Shown one piece after another: positions 23,586 to 32,944 of a DNA stretch of 64,000 nt (its first letter is position 1; each line of letters starts with the position of its first letter). Source of the DNA: Patellaria atrata CBS 101060. Its lineage: Eukaryota; Ascomycota; Dothideomycetes; Patellariales; Patellariaceae. Position numbers and translations under genes: made by a program. Location of the stretch: the NCBI GenBank assembly GCA_010093705.1, contig MU006101.1, forward strand, positions 605,673 to 669,672. The letters are read 5' to 3'. The notes under the pieces were generated by a model. The model saw only the letters and a list, made by a program, of their open reading frames with translations. It was not told where the DNA came from and made no database searches.

Positions 23586-24498
23586 TCAAAGAAAACGCCA
23601 CCAAATGAATATAATCATGATGAATGCCAGACCTCCAATAGGGCCATACTAGTAGTATGTTAGTTTCACATTCTTCTTATAGCGTTCTGGTGAGTTATAC
23701 TCACCTGCTTTAGAAGCAATTCCCAATTGATTCTGACAGCTGCTCTCCTATATCTTTTGCTATCTTCCCTCAATCGGCCACTCATTTCTCCCATTCGTTC
23801 TAAGCCCTCTCCGCGATACAATAGATCCTCGATATTTTTAGTCATAACTTTCGTTACATCTTTCAATTCGTCATTGAGCTTGTCCAGGTTTTGCGTAGCT
23901 CGTGTATCCTGGTATGTCTTCTTCGTCCTCTGGATGAAGGTGTCGAATTCGACAAAGGCGAAGGGTCTGCATGTGGGAGAGAGGTATTGACTGGAAGAAT
24001 ACGTTGTTGTGAACTCGGTCGAGAGATCTTGGAGATAAGTGAAGGCCAGTTTCCGCGGGTAAGACCTATCGCAGATACAGAGAAAGACGAGTGTGTCGTT
24101 GATGAGGTAACTAGTCAGCGTCAGCGCAGAGTCAAAATGGGTTTAAGACCTAAATCTGCTTACTGAATCGTATGCTTGCCGCTCTCGATTGTCATTTGAG
24201 GCTCTGAATTGCGGTTGACACGACGCATGAGCTGCTTGACGTGGGTTTTGATCGTCGAAAGCTCCGACTCGGTCTGGAGAAGAGATTACCCTCAGTGGCA
24301 CAAAGGCATCGTATTGTGAAAATAATGGCCGTATAGGCACATGATGGGGACAAAACTCACTCCTTCGTCATCTACAGACGCAGCGAGTATCAAGCCTGGC
24401 GCAAAGCGTGCTGTCAGTAGCTGTAGGATAAATTGTGAGAGTTAGGAGGGGAAGAACAGCATACCGTCGAGACGGGCGATCTGCGTAGAGCGGATCAT
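23586..24498 (-). CDS. SEC22: R-SNARE Sec22 (ER-Golgi vesicle SNARE)
   Basis: A membrane-anchored longin SNARE acting in ER-to-Golgi and retrograde fusion. Five exons join exactly in phase (24465..24498, 24361..24395, 24164..24273, 23705..24110, 23586..23648) for 215 residues; yeast Sec22 has 214. The longin domain (about 1-120) starts MIRSTQIARLDG and includes TESELSTIKTHVKQLMRRVN, YLINDTLVFLCICDRSYPRK and FAFVEFDTFIQ. The SNARE motif (about 130-190) has LNDELKDVTKVMTKNIEDLL with the zero-layer Arg in YRGEGLERMGE. The last exon encodes only the C-terminal membrane anchor (YGPIGGLAFIMIIFIWW), which identifies the correct splice after LLLKQ. It is divergent from the UIM-motif gene. Confidence 0.95.
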
Positions 24499-25875
24499 CT
24501 TGCTCGCGCCTACAAAAGGACATGCGTTACCGCAAGGCCAAAGAATGAGACGAAAGCTCCTAGATCTTTGTTGCTTGTTGACAAGAAGGATGTGTCGTCC
24601 TGGGAAAAGACACGAGCCACCAAAGCTTGCCGACCCAGAGAGTCGGCTCAGGCCCATCATTATTGGTGCTTCAGCCGACGCTTGATCGGACGACCCCTGC
24701 AGGTCAAAACGACGTCGACGACTACGGAGGAGAGAAGAATTGCCAGAGTACAGTACATCTATTTGATCATTACCCATCGAAATGATATACTTCTATTGGA
24801 TGGTCAAATTGAAGCTTATACAGCACTCGGGGGGGCACGATGGGGATGCAACAAGTGCGTGCAGTTAAAAGAACCTTCACTCATTCAACGAGTGTCAAAA
24901 CATTCACTATCCAGCTCTAGCTCCCCCGGGGATATACTTCAGTTTGAGACCTTGACTCTGCTGGTAATCATCCGGGATACCGTTCTCAGAGACATCTATA
25001 CCCATAAGTAGGGTCTACAGAGCCTACCAATCCGTCCCAACCGGGTTCCATCAGCGTATCCAACCGTCACCGTACGAATAGACCAAGTACCCCTATACGG
25101 AAGTCCATAGCATCGATCGCAGAAATTCCCAGTTGAGAATAATCTTTTGGGATTCAGCGTAATTCGAGAGCAAAATTTCATACCGAATCCTCAAAAGCAT
25201 TTTGCTATCTCCAACCTTACCAACCACAGAACGCCTCATATCCACTAGCTAGACACATCCAGAACTATCCCAAGTCCACCGGATGATATTCATACTTTGA
25301 AGCCCGAGTTCAGAAGTTAGTATTGCTCCCTGGTGAGGAATACTGTGACCCGGAATCTCAACACTAAAACCGTCGAGATTCAAGCGGCTAAGTACACCTT
25401 CGAAAGATTGCACTATTGCATGGTTCCTTTTGCCTCACCCAAAGAGATGATGTATGAATAGAATGCTGGAAGCATACACAAAAAGATCCAGTCTTTTTAG
25501 TAACTGTTGTCTCTGTCTGTCTTTAGTATCCCCGGAGCTTGACTAGGCTTCCCTTACTAGCTGAAGCATTACCCTGCTGGAGAGTTCACTACCTTCACAT
25601 AATAGAGAGGTATCGTTCGGCGCATCTAACTGTACGAATAGCGTCTTCTTGTTGCTATCAACGTTGCGTACGTCTTATTGTTGTGGTAATTGCAGAAGGC
25701 ATACTTGTGAACGGTTTATCGAAAGGACCCTACCTATCAGGCAGCTCAGGCAGCTCATTCACTCTATTGTCACTGTACCCAAAAGACGTCATATCCGCCG
25801 ATGACTGCACTCGACGTTCCTGCCCAGCCTCGCGAATCACGCTAGTCGCACCAAAATTTGTTGTTGTTTTACAAA
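24499..25875. other. Divergent intergenic region, 1.4 kb
   Basis: Separates the starts of SEC22 and the UIM-motif gene. ORFs here look like shadows or chance. A stretch near 25295-25365 weakly resembles the 3' half of 5S rRNA (see rejected items). No confident feature. Confidence 0.4.
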
Positions 25876-27479
25876 ATGAAATCCGCTTCTTCATCACCTC
25901 TCTCTTCCCCACCTTCATCTCCATCACCACCATCACCAGAAACCCTCACAACTAGAAATATGGATCATACAGGATTCTCAATTTCTGAGATGGCAGCTGC
26001 CATCAAAGCCTCTCGTGAGGATGCCGAAAAGGTCGCCCACGAGAGGGCGTCAATGCCGCCGCCACTACCACCACCCTCATCCTCCCTGTGGCCCCGCGGG
26101 TCACAACCAACTGCGTATTCTGCTGAGGCATCCGCCTCAACCTCTGCTTTTGGCGGAGGGAGCAAGAGGTCGCGCTCTCCGGATCTTCAAGATCCGAACC
26201 CGGCGTGGAGCTGGGGTACCTCACCCCCCGGCCCTCGTCGGCGCAGGCGTCGTGTGAGGTCGCCCTCGCCTGAACATGGTGGTTTTAGACCATCCACTCG
26301 GGTTATGGCCAGCCCAATTTCAAAGCTGGGAAGGGCGAGCGTGCTTGTAAGTATCTCATACATTAGCTGTATAGTTGATCTCTAATGTTGCGCAAGGCGT
26401 TGCTAGATGAGAAGGATGCCTGGTACAGGCTTGACCAGACGCAGAAGCAGGAACTGATAGACGCGCTGATTGTAAGTTATCTATGTTTCAATCTTCCTAT
26501 GGAATATATCTCTAAGATACTTAGGGCGAATTGGGGCAAGATGAATCTTTTCACGTACTTCGCGATGTTTACTATGAGCATGTACGAGAAGGAGATAAAG
26601 ATGTCGGCGAAGACGTCTCTCCAGTCCCCGAGAGCGAACTATTAGCTACCATGACAGAGGAGGAGCAAGTCGAGTGGGCATTACAGATGTCCCTGAAACA
26701 GGATGAAGACCATCCTGTACCGAATCACGATGCACCGGCTCGTCCACGAGGCGATATCCTACGAAACCAGAATCCACTGTCTTCTCTCCTAGCCACTAAC
26801 GCAGCCTTGAGGAGCGATGCTTACCAGTACCAGGAAGATCTTCGCAACGGACGAGAGAGGCCAATATATTGTGCTGAAGCAGCTTCCGCCATGGAACAAA
26901 GGCGGAATGATACGTTAGAGCCGTTCAAGGAAGATTCTCTAGAAAGGTTCTGGGGTCAGAAGTTGCTTGGACCCTTTAATCAGGAGAGTCCCGAATCCGA
27001 ATGGAAAGGGATGATCAGGGAAGGATTTATCAATGTGGAAGACCATTTCGAGTACAAGAGAAGGTTTGGAGATATCACTGTTGAGAAGATGGTCAGGGTA
27101 AATATGTCCTTTCTCAAACGATTAAGCGCACACATTACTAAAATTGCTACAGGCAGAGGAAGTACGCGGAGACGGCTATATGATCTTCACCGTGCGCGAA
27201 AGCGGTCCCGAACTGGAACTCCATGGACCAAACCCTGTGATCTTGGGGGAGAATGAACCTATCACGGGCCCGTCTGCTCTAGAAGCCGCGATTTTAAAAG
27301 AAGACGGTCGAATCCTCGACCCCGAAGAGGGAGATCCCTGGAAAAGCATGCATAAATACAATTGCCGTGTTCTAGCACATCTATTTTGCAGTCTAGCTTC
27401 TATTAGGAGAAGGTATAGGAGGCACATGGCGAGTAAGCAGGAAAACATCGGAGAAGAAGGTGAATTTGGCCTTCATTAG
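25876..27479 (+). CDS. UIM-motif protein of unknown function
   Basis: I do not recognise the family. Exons 25876..26346, 26397..26471, 26525..27097 and 27153..27479 join in phase to 481 residues. The N terminus is Ser/Pro-rich. Residues 36-50 (ISEMAAAIKASREDA) and 227-242 (EEEQVEWALQMSLKQD) both fit the ubiquitin-interacting motif pattern (acidic, then A-[LI]-x-x-S), the second very well. Between them are a low-complexity SRSP and polyarginine tract (a possible nuclear signal) and a short helix KDAWYRLDQTQKQELIDAL. The region after the second UIM looks globular (SLERFWGQKLLGPFNQ, EYKRRFGDITVEKMVR, GDGYMIFTVRESGPELELHG). The C terminus is basic (SIRRRYRRHMASK). A role in recognising ubiquitinated substrates is inference from the UIMs only. 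An ATG six codons upstream (25858) is also in frame. Confidence 0.75.
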
Positions 27480-28152
27480 GTCTATATCATGTATTCGACA
27501 AGCTCCCAGATACGAAGAGAAGGAGGCATTCTTCGAAAGAACCTTATCATCGGATCGCAAGTTCCAAAATACTTTTCACCGAATGCACAAATACGTCACC
27601 ATCATATCGGCTTTGGATTGCTGGATCATTCGCCGGCCGGAATCTGACTAAGAAATGGAAAGAGCTATTTGTTGGAGGCTCTCCATATCAACATTCCAGC
27701 AGCCCTTTAATGGGTTAGAGACGACTACATTTCAATCATACCAGAGAGCGATAAAGATGAGTTCATATAGAGTATCGGGATGAGTTATATGCAAGAAATA
27801 GGAAAGGATAGCTCCTGATTGTTTTGTCATAAAAGTTTGTTTCCATCGAGGGTTTTCATTACTGAGAGTACATTCTACACCTCGATAATACCCCTTTCTT
27901 GCAGTTGGAGAGTTCTTTTTTCGAATTCATGTTTCAAACTTGATTGCGTAGTTTCTTTTCATGAAGTGTAAACTTCGAGATCCATAATGTGACTTTACAT
28001 AGCGTGGCTCTACAACAATTTTGGGTCTCTTGGACTCGATTTCAGATTGAATAGTCAACATATTCCCGTTCTCTCTTTCTTCAATTTTCGTAACTCCGCT
28101 TGACTCCCTCTATCGAGTGTTGGCTATCATTGTTTGTATCTCTTCGTTCAAC
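27480..28152. other. Intergenic, AT-rich
   Basis: T-rich spacer between the UIM gene and the second zinc-finger-like gene. An ORF of about 60 codons at 27460..27651 overlaps the UIM gene end and is not supported. Confidence 0.4.
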
Positions 28153-29306
28153 ATGGACAACTTAACTCTGGATTCTACCTTACAGGACAACCTTCTCATA
28201 TCAGGTCAAGGTGTCCACCTTTCCTTGCTTCTGCGTGGTCTTCCTCCTTACAGCATAATTATCAACATGCCATGCGACGAGATCGGACACAATCACCTAG
28301 GGCTCAAGCATGGTATACTTGTAGTCAGGTCTTGTGAAAAGTACTGTGGTTACTGTGATGGCGGTGAAAATGGGGATGAAGAGTTCCTCTCGCCGCAACA
28401 CCTGACTTACCATGTTCGTAAATGGCACATCAACAAAGAGGAAAAGCGTGATGTGGTAGTCGCTTCCATTACACCAAAATAGGCGAAGTAAGTAGTTCCA
28501 ACAGCATCATAAGATTCTTTCTCCCCTAACCCACATCGCATAGGCCCGTATCTTTTGGAAACGACCTACCACCTTATGAAGATTTCTTTGGTGAGCAATT
28601 TACTACGCCATCAAAGATAAAGTCTACATCCACCTCAATAACACAATCGGCACAAAGTACATCTGCAATGCAAGCTGGAGACAGTGGTGCTATCCCAACG
28701 CCCATACAACGCATCTTTTCTGCAAACACTTCCTTAAGTCACCCAGTTACCCCCGATGCAACCCTTGGTAAGACTGCGAGGCGGAATGAATTCTCTTTTT
28801 CAAACCCGTTTCAGCAGATGATATCGAGGCCGCAAAAAAGCCTTAGAAATGGAGACGGCAATTGTATGTCCGCTAATCGGCAACGCTCGTCTCCCATCAA
28901 TTTAGTGAGTGATGACGAAGAACACCGGGTACGCCAGGTGTTGGACCTCAGTCCAGATCCAACCCCGCGCCCTGAAACCCTCGAAGCAAATGTAAGTCCC
29001 TCGAACATCAGAGTTTGAGATCACTCTTTAACACTAAGTAGTAAGAAACCAGAACACCCCCTTACACCTCCCAGGTTGGCCATAAAACCTCCTATGAAGA
29101 GATTACCTAAAATACCTGCATCCGAACGCCGTCCATATAGGGGATATGCTCTTTAAGCTAGGGAAGAGATGGTGCAAAAGACTATTGGAGCGGCGTTCAA
29201 TACAGCTGAAGCAATGGGTATCGACAAGGATGAAGTGAAGAGCTTAAGTCTGGATGAGCTATTTATTTTCGATGCTGGACATGCGGATGTAATCCGCTTC
29301 AGATAA
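28153..29306 (+). pseudogene. Zinc-finger-like protein, family A copy 2, with in-frame stops
   Basis: Paralogue of the gene at 12565-13254. MPCDEIGH (ATG 28267) is followed by CGYC and, 18 residues later, HVRKWH, the same C-x4-H, C-x2-C, H-x4-H layout. A Ser/Thr/Pro-rich middle with INLVSDDEEH and a KPPMKRLPKIP stretch mirrors copy 1. The C-terminal segment GAAFNTAEAMGIDKDEVKSL matches TFHMARVLGLSNEAIRRM. Exons 28153..28487, 28544..28991 and from 29046 join in phase. However, a TAG at 28480-28482 sits seven bases before the canonical GTAAGT donor, and a TAA at 29154-29156 precedes the C-terminal segment. Both become CAG and CAA if T is read as C. After 29306 the frame is lost, though protein-like sequence follows to about 29420. 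A recently disabled host gene is the simplest reading. A shorter functional product is possible. Confidence 0.55.
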
Positions 29307-29730
29307 CTAAGACTGTAGCTGCTGCAGAAGAATACTTCCCAAAGGCCATCGGCAACTATGTTCCTCTCAATTGGAGCATACATGACGCTTTCTTTGATTG
29401 GTGTGTATCCTTTTTCTCTGGAGCTTTGTTTCTTTGTTGAAGGTAGAAGATTTGCGGCTGTGATGGACGTTGTCATGAAAATTCGTTCAAGAGGTGGTTT
29501 GGTATCGCCAAAAGTCTTTTTACGATAGTTATCTTAGTTACCATCATGCCGGGATGTAAGGGTCCTAGAATGGGTTCTTCTATGTGTATGGCCTTCTGAA
29601 CGATTTTTAACGCAGCATTCACTTATATATGATTTCACACGATTTTCCTCTAGCTGGCACAAAGTTCTGTGAACGAACAAAGAATCATTGTCCGTCTCGT
29701 GTCTATTTTGATCATACTTTCACACTTGAC
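29307..29730. other. Spacer downstream of zinc-finger-like gene
   Basis: The first about 110 nt read like protein in another frame (AAEEYFPKAIGNYVPLNW) and may be the shifted tail of the preceding gene. The remainder is AT-rich spacer. Confidence 0.3.
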
Positions 29731-30381
29731 ATGACGTCCCACGGGTAAACTTTCTTTTAGATTAAGTATCACGAGTTAAATTAATCTTGTTCTGCGTTTC
29801 TAAATATTCACCCCTGAATACCTACTTAAAATCCATTCTTGATATTTAAACCCATCGAGCCGGGAAAATATATAAGCTCGCCATCTATTGTAAGACCACC
29901 TACTACCTCAATCTAACTAGAACAATTGTCTCCCTATCCTCTTCCCAACAAACAACCATCGATACAATTCTACAGTGTCAAGCTCTCGAAGAGCGCATCC
30001 TCAGTAAGCCGTTTTCCGCCCCACTCTTCACTCCTCTGCCTCAATTCCGCATTCTCGCCCCTCAGCCTGATGCCTCACTCATCTCCCCTCTAAGAAACCT
30101 CCCAAGCTAACCGTACCACCCCCACAGAAACCGCTCCCTTCGTCTGGCGCTCAGAACCCTTGCACCTCCTTCAAAACCTCAACTTGCAAATCGAACATCA
30201 CGACGGTAAATACAGGGCACTCATCATCCGTGCTTATACGAGAGATCAGTTCATATGGACGAGGGTCATTAAGGCGGCGACGAAGCGGTTTGAGACTAGA
30301 TTGGAGGCTCTGGTCAATTTGTTGGAGTGGTTGGAGACGGGTTTTAATGTGGAAGGACAGGTGGCGGGGGATGTGGTTTAG
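29731..30381 (+). CDS. Small 'YRAL' domain protein, 116 residues (unknown function)
   Basis: Unrecognised. Exons 29731..29744, 29921..30003 and 30128..30381 join in phase to 116 residues. The first exon codes only MTSHG plus a split codon and is the weakest part. The second and third junctions (GTAAGC donor, CCACAG acceptor) are good. Residues about 49-108 form a predicted alpha-beta unit with LNLQIEHHDGKYRALII, then WTRVIKAATKRFE and RLEALVNLLEWLE. The same pattern occurs at residues about 184-250 of the large coiled-coil protein that starts at 32945, in the same orientation, so the two are probably paralogues. A TATA-like ATATATAA lies near 29870, but it falls inside the proposed first intron, so transcription might start there instead. 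No signal peptide or membrane segment. Confidence 0.55.
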
Positions 30382-30514
30382 GCGACAGGGAGTAAAGGGG
30401 CACTTGGGATTGAGGTGGTGCTTGAGGGGGTAGTGTGGGTTGCTTAAGAGGGTCTATAAGGGTTGGTTGTTGATTGAAAATGGTAGTTTGATAGGTTTTG
30501 ATGCTTGACAGTGT

Positions 30515-31016
30515 GGAGCAGGCTTCTTCAAGTCATACTTGCAGAGGAATCGGAAAGGATACTGAAGGGAAATGTTTTGGAGACTGGAGGTTTATCCAAA
30601 CCCCAAGACATCTGATTCTTCACTGCAAACATTATTCCAAGGAACGAAAAATCATGGAAAAGCAGCTAAAGTCAAGAATAACATTAGAAAAACTCTTTTG
30701 TACAGAGAAGGGGAAAGAAGTACTCTTCCAATACTTACATAGTACACAAATCTCAACAGCTAACTGGCTGCTACATAAAAGAGAAATCAATGAAGAAGAA
30801 CAAGAAACCCATTAAAAATGATAGCATACAGGGGAAAAACTAGATCGATGTATAATGCAGGGAATTGAAGAGCAAAGGATATAGTGGAGTTGGTTCAGTT
30901 TTTCTAATGCTTGGATTAGACTGCAAAGTTTGAACAACTGGGGAGCTTCAATCCCCAGACACTCTCACTAGACATATTATTGCCCTAGAATAGGGATTTA
31001 TGTAGATAGAAGAGTA
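30515..31016 (+). mobile_element. LINE 3' end (Tad1-like), plus strand
   Basis: Reads as the C-terminal tail of a non-LTR retrotransposon ORF2: a zinc-knuckle-like segment (EGKCFGDWRF, TPRHLILHCKHYSKERK) followed by LEKLFCTEKGKEVLFQYLHST and a stop at 30815. This tail follows the RNase H domain in Tad1-type elements. The 3' untranslated part runs to a GGGATTTATGTAGATAG stretch at about 30993 that also occurs, inverted, in the copy at 31270-32300. The element is a 5'-truncated fragment and runs into the N gap. Its true 3' end is not visible. Confidence 0.75.
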
Positions 31017-31116
31017 NNNNNNNNNNNNNNNNNNNNNNNNNNNNNNNNNNNNNNNNNNNNNNNNNNNNNNNNNNNNNNNNNNNNNNNNNNNNNNNNNNNN
31101 NNNNNNNNNNNNNNNN
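31017..31116. other. Assembly gap, exactly 100 N
   Basis: A run of exactly 100 N, the usual placeholder for a scaffold gap of unknown size. It sits between two inverted LINE ends, so collapsed repeat sequence is the likely cause. Real size and content are unknown. Confidence 0.98.
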
Positions 31117-31269
31117 AAAAAAGAACCCGACCGACCTTTCAACCCACTGTTTCTCTGACGAGGAATCCATGATCGAAATCCAAGCTCACAATTCCTACAT
31201 CATGGACACTTTCAAATTACTCTGTTCGAGATAGAATAAACAATGTAGGAAAGGAACTATCGGTGTCAT

Positions 31270-32300
31270 ATTTTTTTAATTCCATTGTATTGTATTATGT
31301 ACAATACTGCGCATGCAGCCTTCAAGCTAGGGCGCAACTCCCTATATACATAAATCCCTTTTCAGGATCCTTATATGCTTAGTGAAGTCTTCAGTAGTTT
31401 AATCCACTGATAATTTATATATAAAGGAAAGTCATTACGTTTAAACTACATACGAAGGAAATTGTTGGAAAAACGTCTTTATTCCTCTTTACCATCTCTT
31501 TTCTAATGCCAGTTCTATGCCATACATCTTGTTATCTTCTGTAGACTCTACACTTCTACTTTGTCAACATCTCCTGCGCGTATTTACTATCTGGCAGTAG
31601 AGATTTGAGTTCTTGTTATATACTTGAATAACACCTATTTGCCTAACTTTGTGCAAAAAAGCTTTGCCATTGTTAGCTTTGATCTTAGTTGCCTCCTCAT
31701 TTCCTTGCGCTCTTTAGAGTAGTGTATACACTGTAAAATAAGGTGTGTTGGTGGTTGGAGTGATTGACAGTTTCTGAAGCACTTCCCTTCTTCATCTTTC
31801 CCAATCACCTTAGAGTAAGACTTGAAGAATCCAATCCCCGTCTTAAGTTAAAAGTATGCTGCTTGAATCGTTTTCTGGACATTGGATCTAGATATACCGA
31901 GTGAGAAACGCACAAGATTTCTGCAAATGCTTGTATAATGTTTGCCTTGTTTCTTGCTATGGGCTTCCCAGCTTTGTTTCCAATTAGATAAGATCTTTTC
32001 CTTGCATTTTCGTTTAATATGACTGAGTAATGTGAATGAAGTGTCTATGGCTTACGGTCCAGTCCCTTTTTTGCCAGCTTGTCTGCTATGTCATTCCCAA
32101 AGATATCTTTATGGCCGGGAACCCAGCTGAAGGTAATTTTCGTTTCCCATTCATTGGTAAGAGTATTGCATAGGTCTGTTATCATTACACTTAATTCTTC
32201 TCATCCATCAAGGCTATTCTTTTGTAGTCTCTTAAGTGTTACCTTGCTATCCACAATTGGTGTCATATTAGAGTTAAATCCATCCACTTCTCCAAACTTG
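31270..32300 (-). mobile_element. LINE 3' portion (Tad1-like) with RNase H, minus strand
   Basis: On the minus strand the sequence codes an RNase H fragment (KITFSWVPGHKDIFGNDIAD, then LAKKG) at about 32060-32265. It is followed by the knuckle-like tail (EGKCFRNCQSLQPPTHLILQ, YSKERKEMRRQLRSKL) and a 3' untranslated part ending in a short A run (T run at 31271-31277 on the plus strand). The RNase H frame carries several in-frame stops (for example after KRLQKNSLDG and after LDRKP), so the copy is dead. It is homologous to the plus-strand fragment at 30515 and lies tail-to-tail with it. The 5' boundary is approximate. Endonuclease and reverse transcriptase domains were not seen. Confidence 0.75.
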
Positions 32301-32944
32301 CAGTTTCAGGCATCAGTCATATTTCATAACACCGAAGACTAACTTATACGACTATTTTAAGTGCCGTGTATGCCTTCGAGGACTTCAGCTTTGATTTTCC
32401 TTGCGTGCGAGCTTGAGAGATTAGTATATTGGCGTGGGCATAAAGAAGATGACCAGGGTGTTAGTGGAAGTGAAGAAGTAAACGATAGTGTAGAAGGTTC
32501 AGGGTGATAGCTAGGTATTAAGTCTACAGTGATGAGGCAGGGTCCCAGTCATTGCTATTGAGTGAGAATCGACATTGGGAGTTCTATATCTATACCAAAT
32601 TCTACCAAAGGATAAGCAAGCTGTGAGACCGATACTTTGCATATGATATAAGATCTTATTGGTAAAATTCCCCAATGAATACTTAAACTGTTATATGAGG
32701 TATATTACTGACCTTCACCCGTTGCCCCGGCAACCAGAAACCTTCACGAGTCACACTCTTACGTCATGGACTCCTAAGAGCTACACCAATACGGCATATG
32801 CCAGAATCTCGCAGTCACGAGATCTTTATCGCTGCCTACGCCAAGCCCGACTCAGAACAAAGGCACGCTCCGCCGCTTAATTTCTATCTTTCTACTTCTC
32901 CACCTCAACCTCAACCACCATTCTTAGAGGTTCTCACTACAACA
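32301..32944. other. Upstream region of coiled-coil gene
   Basis: Probably holds the remaining LINE 5' flank and the promoter of the next gene. The long frame of the downstream gene is open from ATG 32798, but the better start is at 32945, so 32798-32944 is taken as leader. Confidence 0.4.

Noticed and set aside
24442-25011. ORFs of 111 and 147 codons upstream of SEC22
   Set aside because: The first overlaps SEC22 exon 1 in another frame. Neither shows a domain or conserved pattern.
25290-25370. Stretch resembling the 3' half of 5S rRNA (GAAGCCCGAG, GTTAGTA, GGTGA)
   Set aside because: The 5' half does not match and the spacing is off. At best a very old pseudogene, more likely chance.
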